A DNA stretch of 64,000 bases from Bolinopsis microptera (GCF_026151205.1 NC_087073.1:11106411-11170410), one strand, 5' to 3'. Shown: positions 22,701 to 33,786, counted from the stretch's first letter. The notes: a model not told the origin generated them from the sequence alone. Translations and numbers: made by a program.

Positions 22701-24928
22701 GACTAAGAGACAAAAGTGTGACAGTGTTAAGATTATTTTCCTTCCATCTGACTGGTAAGCTGGTAGCTACTAAACTTTATACACCTTTTATTCACTACTT
22801 AAAACCCGTTATATTTTTGTTGAACCCTTTCAGTTTTTTATCGTATCTAAAGTATTAGACAAATATTGGCTATTAATTTGCACGTGCATGGCTAAAACCC
22901 GATAATATTGCTCTGCACGCTTTTCCAGCGAAGTTGCTGACTAACGGCACATGACTCACGTGATCTCTTCCTTAACTCGCGACTTCATTTTGCATGGCAC
23001 GTGCTGAGTCACGTGATCTCTTCCTCAACTCGCTACTTCATTTTCAGGGCTGTACATTCCAGAACTTAGTCGGTACCCGCTATATCTATCAGAATCATGT
23101 CATATCAGTAAAATTGACCTCGAAGTTCCGTTCAAGAAATTCCCCAACTTACGGTCCGTTAACTTGAAGCCAGTCAAACAGAGGGAGGTGAAAAGTACAG
23201 CTATGGACTTTGTCGCGGATGAGCCGTTTTTGATAAAGATTTATCTTAAGGACGTGGTTTTATTTTCTGGCAGATGCAAAAATCCTCTGTACTGATCTTT
23301 TCCTATGTTGGTATTAGTCTGTAAATATAAATTTTGTATGATATATTTATATGTGTATAACTATGCCCTGTATATTGTATATATTCAATTGTAATACTGT
23401 ATCAGATTTATGTAATCCTGTTTGTTAAGGTCCTTAATTTGGTTTATGATTTTACAGAGTATTTAAATATACACAATGTTATGTTACTCAGATAAGATAA
23501 TAACAATAATTTGATTACAAGTTGAATAGTTGCGCTTAGTATTTGGTAAACACCAGTTACATTGGTGCTCATCTTGCTTCATATTTTAAATGCTGGATCG
23601 AGGAAATTAGTAGATTTTATCAGTTCAGGCTGTTTTATACATTTGGGACGCTGAACTCATCATTTGATTGGCATGATAAGATCCTCTCTAGAAAATCATT
23701 AAACATTTTGTATGATTCAAACGTCATTCCGTCATAATGTCTACCAGATTTAACTTAATCTTATGAAATCAATGTAGTTTACTTGTTTTTCATTGCATTT
23801 ATTGAGAGCAGAAGTTAAGCCCGGTAAACAGAAGTGCTTATTTACCAACTAGGTTCAACGGCTGGCAACTCAGGTTAACCTCAACAAATATATTACAATA
23901 TAAGCATGGTAACAACACTGTTACTATGGTTACTATACAGTATACACCGTACAATGTACATATTGGTCCTTCACCAGGTGACAGGGGCCTGTACATCACA
24001 CAAGCCCTGCACAAAGCTGTGATAGAGCTGAGTGAGGAAGGGACGGAAGCAGCCGCCACCACTGCCATGGTGGCTAACATGTACTGTATGATGCCGGAGG
24101 AGGAGGTGGTGGAGTTTTGTGCTGATCAGCCGTTTGTCATGGTCGTGGGTGGAGAGAGTGAGGAGTCTGAGTGGGAAACTGTCCCCTTATTTCTGGGCAG
24201 GTTCTCCGGAAAATGAACTGTGTTTTAACAGATGGTGGAGGGGTGGGGGCTGCACTGGTTGTGGGGCCTTTTGTGTGTTCGTGTGTAGTGAATCGTGTTA
24301 GCGTGTTGGATGGAGGACGGTTTATATTTCATTTTGATCGGCTTGTCATGTGGAATGGCATGTGGATCGGCTTGTCATGTGGAACTATTTTTAGTTCAAC
24401 ATTATAAAGAATTATAATATGGACTGGAAATTTATCAGAGTTTTAATGTATAATTGGAGAAAACTGGCTTTGAAAGATCTTTGTTCAGTAACTCAGTCTT
24501 TTACAGTGAAATTAATATTGGTAAAGTGGTAATTATAGAAAAACTACAAATTCAAAAAATCCACAAATTTTACCATTTCACCCAGTATAAAGTTAAAAAT
24601 AGATAGGTATTATAATCAATTGAAGAAAATTGAATATTTGAAGGAACCTGCATGCCTACCTGCTGTCATTATCAAGTTTGAAATTGCAGGTATCCCAGAC
24701 GATCTGTTTGTGTCGGGTGCAGTGCACAAAGCAGTAATATCAGTGGACGAGAAGGGAACTGAAGCTGCTGCTGCTACTGGCATGATGATGATGACACGCT
24801 GTATGCCTATGAGGCCTCCACTACCACCTGTTGAGTTTCATGTGGACCAACCTTGCTGTTTCTTTATCTTCTCTAGAGGACAAAATCCCTTGTTTACGGG
24901 CAGATTAGCTGATCCTTTAGCTGATTAG
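19706..24928 (+). CDS. Clade B-like (intracellular) serpin with three alternative terminal exons
   Basis: Common exons are 19706-20473 (256 codons, phase 0 end) and 20632-20821 (ends phase 1). Three downstream exons, 23048-23295, 23978-24216 and 24690-24928, each start after an AG in the matching phase and each carry their own stop. The predicted products are 401, 398 and 398 residues, normal serpin length. Serpins trap proteases by inserting the cleaved reactive-centre loop into a beta-sheet. Visible signatures are NIFFSPLSIAACLQM near residue 40, NEWVSKSTKGMI near 150, and LCNAIYFKGLW near 180. No signal peptide precedes the first helix, which fits cytosolic clade B serpins. The alternative exons cover the region from strand s6A/hinge through the reactive loop to the C-terminus, so splicing would change protease specificity. 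Exons are consecutive, as in the insect serpin-1/Spn4 type, but the intron position here was inferred by eye. Confidence 0.9.
21695..21985 (+). repeat. Dispersed repeat (uninterrupted copy) in serpin intron 2
   Basis: It matches in reverse orientation the split repeat at 1795-2884, including GGGACCCGTCTAACCC, GTGGTGTCAAGACTC, GGGCACTAAAATTCTTATTC and the GCCGTGGTGTCAGTAAAA end. No coding frame is seen. AT-dinucleotide runs border one end. Confidence 0.7.
23048..23295 (+). other. Serpin alternative terminal exon 3a, hinge missing
   Basis: This exon supplies GLYIPELSRYPLYLSESCHI..., where LYLSESCHISKIDLEV corresponds to the family's conserved strand before the hinge. It ends in FVADEPFLIKIYL...VLFSGR, the distal strand s1B/s4B-s5B signature. 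Between them the usual EEGTEAAAAT hinge is replaced by a Lys-rich, Pro-containing stretch (PFKKFPNLRSVNLKPVKQRE). Loop insertion would be impaired, so this isoform is probably non-inhibitory or the exon is decaying, although the frame is intact. Confidence 0.75.
23978..24216 (+). other. Serpin alternative terminal exon 3b, predicted P1 Tyr
   Basis: The exon contains LYITQALHKAVIELSEEGTE followed by AAATTAMVANMYC. The hinge (EEGTEAAAT) is the inhibitory consensus. Counting 17 residues from the hinge Glu places P1 at Tyr and P1' at Cys, suggesting chymotrypsin-like or cathepsin-like targets. It ends with FCADQPFVMVV and LFLGRFSGK. The acidic insert EESEWE before the last strand is unusual. Confidence 0.8.
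24690..24928 (+). other. Serpin alternative terminal exon 3c, predicted P1 Arg
   Basis: The exon contains VSGAVHKAVISVDEKGTE then AAAATGMMMMTRCMP. The hinge is the inhibitory consensus. Seventeen-residue counting gives P1 Arg and P1' Cys, the same Arg-Cys bond and Met-rich P side seen in the vertebrate clade B serpin SERPINB6. Trypsin-like proteases are the expected targets. It ends with FHVDQPCCFFIF and PLFTGRLADP. Confidence 0.85.
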
Positions 24929-25674
24929 GAAGTTAAAAGCTTGTTTTAGTAGATAAGATTGTTGTTTGGGGTTATTAGTTTAAGTTTTGAAATATTTACG
25001 TTTTGATGGTAATTGTTAAGGGCTCCGACTCAGACTGAAGAAGATTCATTACGTCATTTTGATAAGTTTTGAATCTTCTTGATTGTTGTTAATATATCTT
25101 TATGCACATAGTCGAGATTTAGTAACTTTTTTAGTATTTTCACGAGTGTGTATTGTGTAAATTGTTATTGAGATGTTTTGTACTTTGTAGTATTAAATTT
25201 TAGCTGCCATATTATTCCCTTGATTTAAATTGACGTCTTAATTTTGTAGTGGTTCCTAACATTAAAGTTTAAAATTTACTAACTCTGGTGATTTGATTTG
25301 ATTTGAAACTTTTACAAAATAGCAAATATACAAATGTTCAGCAAATCGAACAAACATATAAAATGGGCCGAAATGTATAAATGCTATAAAGCGTGGGTAA
25401 GTGAAACAAGTACAGAGGACAACTTTTAAAACACGAGGTTTATGTCCGCCCAAAGTCTCAATAACGTCACCTCCACCTAGTAATAAAATTATGAAATATG
25501 AAGTGTGAAACAAATTATGAAATATGAAGTGTGAAACAATCAAGAAATAGCTCGTATATAAATTATAAAATTGTCTCTCAAATACAGATAACGTCCGAAA
25601 ACTATTAAGATACACAATACTCATTTAAGTACTGATCAGTGTCCGAGAGACATGAATTGCTTCATGTTGGTTTC
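24929..25674. other. 3' flank of the serpin and intergenic
   Basis: No gene is supported. The minus frame at 25262-25624 is AT-rich and lacks motifs. A 24-bp direct duplication (AAATTATGAAATATGAAGTG) lies at about 25487-25535. Confidence 0.45.
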
Positions 25675-26390
25675 TTATCACGGCTACAGACTTTCCCGTA
25701 CCGGATATAGTGGTCGAGATGAGTCTGTTCAGCCCTCTTCTTCTTCAGGTCGGTAACCAGATGTTTTCCTCGTTGCTCGTTCTTCGCTAGATCTATCTGG
25801 ACAGATCCATACATTTTTGTGGGTCTCAACTAGCCTCAGTCTTCCTGTTTTCATCAGAATCTGTTAAACCGCTGTTAAGCTTGGGACAGTGATCTTTACT
25901 GGTCGGATAGTCGTACTACCTGGCCTCTTCCTGCCGACTCTAGTCGCTTCGAAGTGAGGTTTCTCCCCAATCTCCTCCAGAACTGCGGTTACTAGCGCTG
26001 GAAGCTGTTCTCCCTCTTCTTCTTTCAACCCAAACACAATCAGGTTCTTGCTCCTGTCCTCCTCTGCAGCCACCTTCTTCAGGATGTTACTGTTGCAGAC
26101 CGTACCACTTGCACTGTTCTGTTGTACAGCTGCACTGTAGCTCTTAATCCCTGACCTCTGACTCCACCGTAGTTTGCACTGTCTCCTTAACCGACGTCTT
26201 AAACAACTGTAGTTCTTTGTCCTTCTGCACAAGCAGCTGGCCCTGCAGCCTGATCAACTTATCCTTGTCTTCTAACGCTTCTGTCTTCAAGAAATATATA
26301 TGATCTCCTCCATTTCAGCCATCTGGCATTCATGCCGTTGAACGAGGTCTATTGCTTCCACAAGCCGAAGTGCCAGATGCTTTTTATAGA
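25675..26390 (-). pseudogene. Decayed LINE ORF1-type fragment
   Basis: On the minus strand, pieces of a non-LTR retrotransposon ORF1 read in shifting frames. First comes a coiled-coil-like stretch (LEDKDKLIRLQGQLLVQKDK), then EEDRSKNLIVFGLKEEEGEQ and a TRVGRKRPGSTTIRPVKITV stretch (RRM-like), then VWICPDRSSEERATRKHLVT and DLKKKRAEQ (the C-terminal part). The longest open piece is 25864-26232. Frames break at least at both ends of that piece. No reverse transcriptase follows within the window, so the copy is truncated. Confidence 0.65.
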
Positions 26391-28522
26391 CAGTTGGAGC
26401 CATAAATAGTGTAGGTAGGTAGTGGTTGTATCGGAACTAAATCGAGGATGTCAACATCATGAAATATGAATATTAACAAAATGGTTCGACCAACTCTAAC
26501 TTTTAAACTTTTGCTCTAAGATATTCATTCCAAAACTCTAGCAGTCCAACAACTTCTCTACGTCTGAATTAAATTAACCTCAAGTACGATTTAATCATCT
26601 ACTGTAAAACTAGAAAACTTAGTCTGCGCACACAATATTCACGGAAAACAGCCTTATTATGAAGCTGATGTTATTTCTCAGTAGCATCAAGCATTGCTCA
26701 GTATCAAGTATTTGTATTATTCGTATACCCTATAATTGTACATGATTACACCCATGTATAAAAAAGAATTATCGGTGTGCCGCGTGACTGCTCGTTGATC
26801 ATTGATGCAGACTTCATGAGGTCTGAAAATATGCCAGTCACTTAGGCCCAATTTCCTTGAAGATATTTTATCAAAAGAGGGTCTTTGAAAAGCTGTAATT
26901 TGTAAGACTTTGTGCGCGCTAAAGATAATTAGCGCGCGCATCGTGGGAAACTTTTGTCACTAGACTGGCATGTGAAAGGGGATTGCCCGGTGGATACAAT
27001 TATTTTTAACAAATTATTGGACATACTTGCACTTGATTTGTAGAAAAGCTACTAAAAGTATCTATTCCAGTGTAGATTCTAATAAAAGGACGAGATAACA
27101 TAAGAAGCGGATGTTTTAATTCTTCAGTGATCACCAAGAATTAAACCAACCCTTCTTATATTGGCAGTTCAAGAGGAACGATTACCCGTTGCATTATCGG
27201 AAATAAACGAACAAATTGCGTTGATTCGTGTATCTTAAACAATTAACATTTAGAGGCCGCTTTGGAAACTCTTTTGGAATTCCTATTAACAGTTTGTGAG
27301 GATACACGGCCTCCCAACAACCGTGCAATTACTACTACTGTTTTAAAAAACCATCATGCTCTTTTATTTATCCAAATCGATTGTAAAATATGAATATAAT
27401 GTATAAATTCATCGGTTTAAACTGTCATTATTTTTAATGCAATTGCGGTTGAATTAAGTATGATGGCTGGTTGCATGGTATTTCCAATATCAAATTATGT
27501 TGGTGGAGGGGGTAACAGAACCAGTAACTTCCCATTCTTGACATGTCAAAGAATTGTTGGTGCCAACATCTTCAAGTTGTTTCGATATGTCTAGAAAAAT
27601 AAATCCAATATTATTGACATCTCAGACATATCCGACCGGTGTGCGCATATGGTATCTGTATGTGAACAGTGTGAATTTTAGGTTCCATATAAAGTATTGA
27701 GTTATTCAGATGATATAGCATAAGATGATGTTAAGTGATTGAATGTGACAGTCGACCTTCAGCTGCTGCTGTAAAATAAATTGGAACGGTATTTGCGGAG
27801 CTTTGGTTTAAGATACAGACCTCAGCGTCGCCACATTTCATTATTGTACACCTCTAATTATGTAATGCGACTTCAGAACCGAGTTTAGTGTATAGTGTGT
27901 AGTGAAAGAAAAATACTGCACTTGAAAAATGAATTGTATTGCAACAGATATCATAAGTTTACCAATCATCATTTAAACTTCTTAATGGAATTGAAAATTT
28001 CAGCGTGAAACGAACAGAATTAAAATTGAAAATTTAAATGTTTGTTTAATTAACAACGCTTTGATATCAAGAACATCAATTTTGAAAATCTTAAACTTTA
28101 ACAATCCCAAAAGTTGTCGAAAAAACTGTAGAATTGTTCTTGTCTGACCAAAAATAAACTTTTATAAAAAGTACGGTTTCAAGTCCATAGATGTCTAGAA
28201 CGTTCGGTTTTCCAAAGCGTTCCAAAGCGAGAAATATCAGTGAGGGGGGGGGGGGGGACCTGAAAAAAGTGCTAGATTTAGTTTTTTAAACCTTGAAACA
28301 ATAATTTCATTTCTCATTTAACCTCTATACAAGAGCTAAGATCAATCTAAAAATATGCATACTTAAAATAATTCTTCTTATCGAGCAGGATTCGAAACCA
28401 ATAGTGACAGCATCTATTACAATCAAAAACCTTAGCAATCGAATTACTAATTTACTACTCGTAAAATATTATAACTAACTTGTTTTGGGGGATGTGGAGC
28501 ATGGTGAGAAGAGTTACCATGG
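26391..28522. other. Intergenic, no gene recognised
   Basis: AT-rich unique sequence. A run of 14 G lies at about 28244-28257. Both strands lack frames with family-like composition. The region just below 28523 is the 3' flank of the first peptide gene and includes GTTTTGGGGGATGTG, which is repeated in the flank of the third copy (32292-32306). Confidence 0.5.
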
Positions 28523-29221
28523 TTACCAGACGCAGGAGAAACCGCCTCCCCACACATTGCAGTTCATTCCATTTCTGTTACACCTCTGTGGAAAAATAAT
28601 CGTGAATTTTAATAAAATAATGAATACTTTTTACTGTCACGCAATTTATATTTTAAACTTTTAATTCAGCTACGTTATGTTTAATAAAATGTGGCTTTTA
28701 ACTACCTTCTGGGCTCTTTCACTACAACTTGCTGCTCTTTTGACTGGTCCATTTTCAGAAACATCAGATAGCTTGTAATATATCGCCTCTGAAACGGATC
28801 ATGTGTTCACTCACGGCATACTCAACTATTCATGCATTAAAAAAAAGACTGCGCGACTGAACTACTAAGTGAATTTATAAAGAAATGGTGGATGAAATCG
28901 AAAAATTAAGAATCTTCGATTAGCTTACCAATATTATCATCCATTTCATCTGCCTCTAGATCTCTTTCCACCAGCTTGCCGCAACTCACCTCCATCACAG
29001 CTGAAAATATATATATATATACCACATAACATATCTTTGTTGTTTTACCACTTTGTTTTTAAGGAAAATCAGTTCAGTTGCCACTTAAACTCAAACATAC
29101 AAATGATTTTACATCAACTTAAGAAGTTATAGAAGAATAAAAACGGCCACAGTTATACATGGCCAAACAAAAATATGCTCTTACCAAAAGTGACCAGTAG
29201 AAGAATTGAGAACTTCATCAT
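28523..29221 (-). CDS. Prepropeptide gene 1: secreted four-cysteine peptide (84 aa precursor)
   Basis: Minus-strand exons in order are 29185-29221, 28929-29000, 28706-28788 and 28523-28585. Every junction is GT-AG, and phases (1, 1, 0) and exon lengths (37, 72, 83, 63 nt) match the paralogues. Exon 1 encodes a signal peptide start (MMKFSILLLVTF). Exon 2 is an acidic propeptide (KLVERDLEADEMDDNIG). Exon 3 continues EAIYYKLSD and ends the propeptide at a Lys-Arg site, then begins the mature part (AASCSERAQK). Exon 4 encodes RCNRNGMNCNVWGGGFSCVW and the stop. Cleavage after Lys-Arg gives a 30-residue peptide with Cys at 4, 12, 19 and 28 (C-x7-C-x6-C-x8-C), so two disulfides. I do not recognise the family; neuropeptide, defence peptide and venom-type roles are all possible. 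Confidence 0.85.
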
Positions 29222-30571
29222 ATCTTTTATTGAGGAACTTGATGAACCTTGATCTAAATTACATGTCATTTACGTTCCTTCTAAATTTAAAACCTTGGCC
29301 GTTGCTACATTTTGGAATGTATAAGAATTGGGTAAAACGGTAAAACTGACAGTTCAACAATTAAATGAATGCCAAACTTAACTTAAAATCTTCAGTTTTG
29401 TTTTACAAATAGATTGATATTGTTGAGATGTAGGGAAAGAAATAATACTAATTGAGAAAAGTTATGGAGTTTCGTAGCACTTGTAGATCAGCACGAAAAA
29501 AGCATGAAAAAAGTTTTCCAGATTTCTACGTTACTAAAACGTTAACAATAAGATGTAAGCCCTAAATTCAACTAATCAGCTAAACGTTTAAACATTTAAA
29601 TTTGGTATGATTTTTAAAAATTTGCACCCAATAAATTAATTCAGCAAACTCAATCCCAAACCAGCTAAAACTGAACGAAACTGTATCCTTTTGTCCAAAA
29701 TCATAATCTGCTCGAAGTACGCGGATAGTAAAATAGTTCGGATATCAAAAGCTGCTCTTCCAAACTCCGTAGTCCGGAAGTGTGCAGGTAGTTGTGTGCT
29801 GGTGTGCTGGTAGTATATAGGGGAGTGCACGGGCGGGGGAGGTGTTACCTGAAGATTTAACTTGGTTAAGAAATGCAATATTATAATCTCTTATCTGTAG
29901 ACTGTAACTGAGCTATGTGAGGTAGTGAAGTAAATAGTTACGGTTATGATCTTGCTACAACTGCTTGATGTTAGGACCACAATCATGGCCCCTGAGTCAC
30001 AGTACCGTTATGTCATCTTGGGCAGAGTCTACTAAAGACTGAATAACTGTAGCAGACAATATCATAGTGTGTGGAGGACATTTTTTTCGTCCACTCTTCT
30101 AAACCAAGGTTGTCAAACCGAGCGTGCTAAATCCCTCTACACTCGACTAAATCCCTCTACACTCGACTAAATCCATCTCCACTCGACTAAATCCCTCTAC
30201 ACTCGACTGATTAATCACGATCCTCGTCAAACTGTCTTAAAGGTGGCCATACGGCGGAGAACTGTCAGCTTGATGGCGCTGAAGACAGCGGAGATGGTAC
30301 AGGTGGGACTGTCAGTATGATGGTGCTGGAGGACCGTCTGACAACCTGTCAAATGGCAGGTGGGCAGATCTGACCATCTTATAACCTCGCCACCTGTTAT
30401 TGGATTGATCCTTTACCACTTATCCTAAGTAAAGTGCAAACTGCACATTAGATTCTACTTAAATCTCCAAGAGCATGATGAGGGTACCATAAATCCACAA
30501 CATATTCCGCGTAAAAATAACCCTCTTACCTTTATACGGGATGTGAAGCATGGTGAGAAGAGTTACCATGG
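29222..30571. other. Spacer between peptide genes 1 and 2
   Basis: No gene is supported; the minus frame at 29636-29878 has no motif. Four copies of a 20-bp unit (CTAAATCCCTCTACACTCGA) lie at about 30128-30208. The 5' flank of gene 1 and 3' flank of gene 2 lie at the two ends. Confidence 0.5.
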
Positions 30572-31292
30572 TTACCAGACGCAGGAGAAACCGCCTCCCC
30601 ACACATTACAGTTCATCCCTCTCCTGGTACACCTCTGCGGGTTACATTACTAGCGTCAATGCTTGTGCTTTAATTCAATCAAAATAGTTAATAGAAAGTG
30701 ATTTAAAATATTCTCACTGAATTTTATAATGTTGAGCTGAGACCAAAAATGACAAAATAGCTATTAAACCTTGAAGTTGATAAAACTGCGATATATAAAC
30801 CACGTTTGTATGATATACTGTTAGAAATTACCTTTTTAAAACTTTCGCTGCAACTAGAGGCTCGTTTATGTATAATGCTATCGTCACTGCCAGACATTTT
30901 ATAGTATATCGCCTCTGAAATTGATAAACTAGTCACTCACTCAAACTTTCTAATAAATAATTGATGAGCTGTATTTTGCAGAATAGACCGATATGAAATG
31001 ATGATAAATAAATTACGAAATACTTTATTTAAGACTTTTTAATCTACGCACTTACCAATGTTGTCCTCTATACCATCAGTCTCCAGATCTCTTTCCACCA
31101 GCTTGTCGCAACTCACCTCCATCACAGCTGAAAATATATATTGTTCAATTAAAAGTGATACAATTTACCTGTCAAAATCGTCAATTTGAAAACCTAGAAA
31201 AAGTATTCAGTATTATTTTTGGACAAGTTTGATAATAAAATAATAGTTTATTTACCGAACATTACTAGTAGAAGAATTGAGAACTTCATCAT
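30572..31292 (-). CDS. Prepropeptide gene 2: secreted four-cysteine peptide (84 aa precursor)
   Basis: Minus-strand exons are 31256-31292, 31056-31127, 30832-30914 and 30572-30634, with the same lengths and phases as gene 1. The signal exon reads MMKFSILLLVMF. The propeptide carries KLVERDLETDGIEDNIG and an EAIYYKMSGSDDS stretch up to HKR. The mature peptide begins ASSCSESFKK and exon 4 adds RCTRRGMNCNVWGGGFSCVW. Cysteine spacing is identical to gene 1. The mature peptide is more basic than in the others (KKR...RR). A second dibasic site (KKR) lies before the second Cys, so an alternative cut there is possible but would remove one Cys. Confidence 0.85.
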
Positions 31293-32329
31293 CGTTACTT
31301 TTTGTTGATGAGCCTTGTTCTAAATTGAATTGTTTATCAGAATATAAGCAGAAAAATTTATTAACAGACAAATGTTAACCATCACAACACACTATCAATC
31401 AGTCAAAGATAGCTTATTTATAATTATAGCTTTTAGATCAATTATTGCAATAAAAATCAATAATAACAACGCGTTACCCTGAACTTGTATAACCAGCCAA
31501 ACATCTAACAATTGTTCAACAAAACTTGAAACAGAAAATAGCTTTTGTGAAAAAACAAGCACAAAACAGAAACAGAATTGAATCATGTGTGTTCTTGAAA
31601 AGTTGTAGTTTGACCAAAAAAGCGCATTTATCTTCACAAAAATGGGCTCAAGTCCTTGTGTGTTTAAGATGTCCAACATCACGTGATACCCATATAAGGA
31701 GACTTCAAGAATTTGCAGGGATCAGAGGAAGGGTGAACCTGGAAATGAAATATAAATTAAAACACACTTTGTCACCTCTTGAAGGCGATCTACACATGTA
31801 TTTTGAAACCATCCATCTTTACTCTTAGGACAATCGACCATTATTAATTTCTAATCTGAGATCAAAGAATAACAAAAGATGTAAGGGATAGTTGGGACCT
31901 GATCCCGGCTCCCCTCTACAGTCTACACTCGACTATGGCCTGATTTAACAAGTTCTCTAGGTAACCCTGAGAGTGACTATTCAAAATCTAACCCTCTACT
32001 CTGACGGGTCTGACCCTGACCCTAACCCTAACTAGAGCAAATGCTAAAACACTATCCGTACGAATTGAGCACGCTCGCTCTGTTTTACCTTTAAACATAG
32101 CTTTTCTGTATAAACTAAACAAGTGTAAGCATTTCCAAACTCATTTTCTCTCCCGTTATATGCAGTCCCCCGGATCTCGACTCAGCATCATAAATGCAAA
32201 ACCATAATGGTTGGTTCATTAACAGATAATCTAATTGAAACAATACAATATAACATGTCACCCAACGGTTTAAAAAACCTAACAACTAACTTGTTTTGGG
32301 GGATGTGAAGCTGGAGACAGTTACCATGG
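31293..32329. other. Spacer between peptide genes 2 and 3
   Basis: No gene is supported. The plus frame at 31526-31828 has no recognisable motif and biased composition. Otherwise AT-rich unique sequence. Confidence 0.5.
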
Positions 32330-33451
32330 TTACCAGACGCAGGAGAAACCGCCTCCCCACACATTGCAGTTCATCCCATTTCTGTTACACCTCTGTGGTT
32401 AAAGTATTTGTGAGTGGTTCAATTCTTATGAAAATATTCAATCCAGGGCCAATATATTGTCTTATATTTTCAACAGTCACAGAAATATGCAACATATTGA
32501 TTCCGACTCGGATTGGTAATAAAATTTTATTTTAAAACGTTGAGCGTATGAGCTGTAGAAAAATCACACCAAAAATAAGATTTACTACGAGTAAAAAATA
32601 AGATTTACTAGAGTGCTAGCAGCAAAAATAAACCTTTGTCATTCTTTCGCTGCAACTGGCGGCTCTTTTAGCTAGAGCAGTATCGTCACTATCAAACATC
32701 TTGTAGTATATCGCCTCTGGAAAGATTATTGTGTTTTAGGCAAGCAGTCATAGAAATTAACACCAAATGCAACAGTATGCTGATGGTACCACAAACAATA
32801 CCAACTGTAGTTGGTTACACAAAAAATGTGCAATCGGTACAATGCCGACCGGCTATTAGCCGGCTGATACGGTAACAGCCGGCTAACAGCCGGCTAGTAG
32901 CCCTAACAAAACACATGTAAGCGTCGGCTATTATATAGCCATGTCACTTCATTGGATTCATTAATAAATTTGTCAGTCAGCACTTATTAATTGTGAATTT
33001 TCACCCATGGTAATCATCCAAATGGCAGTTTTATAATGACCTTTCACCTTCTCTAATGAGAAAAATAAATTCATGACAAATTCGGCATTTTGTAGATAAT
33101 CGTTTACATATATTATGGTTTTTTAGTTTTTGAATAAATCGATAGGAAACTCGCCTTACTTGAGTTTGTTAAAGAAAAAAAAGAGATGCATCGTTAGGCA
33201 ACCTCTAACCTCCGTACTTACCAATGTTCTCTTCAAGTTCATCTGCCTCCAGATCTCTTTCTACCAGCTTGCCGCAGCTCACTGCTGAAAATATTAAACT
33301 TCATAAAATTCATATTAGTGGATTTAATAGTGTTGAGATTTATTGGAATTGAAAGTCTCAAAATGTAAGGCAAAGAAAGAAATTTAACATTAACACATTT
33401 ACTAATTCTATTACCAGCGATAACGAGCAGAAGAATTGAGAACTTCATCAT
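32330..33451 (-). CDS. Prepropeptide gene 3: secreted four-cysteine peptide (81 aa precursor)
   Basis: Minus-strand exons are 33415-33451, 33222-33284, 32634-32716 and 32330-32392. Exon 2 is 63 nt instead of 72, lacking three codons (VME) at its start; all other lengths and phases match genes 1 and 2. The signal exon reads MMKFSILLLVIA. The propeptide has KLVERDLEADELEENIG and ends LAKR. The mature peptide begins AASCSERMTK, and exon 4 encodes a sequence identical to gene 1. The 3' flank is also similar to gene 1, indicating recent duplication or gene conversion of the last exon. Confidence 0.85.
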
Positions 33452-33786
33452 GATGAACTTGATGAACTTTGATCTAGATAAAATGATTTAATAAAAGAGC
33501 TCGAAGACTCATATAGATTCTTTTATCAATTGAATTGATAAAAGATATCTTAGATAATATATATATATATATCATATATATATCGGTACAAAGCAAACTA
33601 TGCAATTGTCAAACTATAAGTTTCATGTTTGAAAAGCAATCTTCAGTGACATAATTAACATAAGAATGGCAAACATAATACAACACAGTGCTCCTTTATC
33701 AAATTTTATAATTAACAATTAACAATTACTCAATACTACTAAACCTATATAAATAACTACAAATCCTAATAACTAATAAATACTAA

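Noticed and set aside
24119-24407. Two plus frames overlapping serpin exon 3b
   Set aside because: Out of frame with the serpin sequence, which explains the same DNA.
28386-28470. tRNA-like stretch on the minus strand with GGTTTCGAATCC and pairing acceptor ends
   Set aside because: The T-arm does not fold with the required 5-bp stem and 7-base loop, and no anticodon arm is credible.
31526-31828. 100-residue plus frame between peptide genes 2 and 3
   Set aside because: No motif, no start or splice context, composition of AT-rich non-coding DNA.
33239-33451. 70-residue single-exon minus frame starting MMKFSILLLVIAG
   Set aside because: Only its first 12 codons are the signal exon of peptide gene 3; the rest is read-through of the intron and an out-of-frame exon 2.
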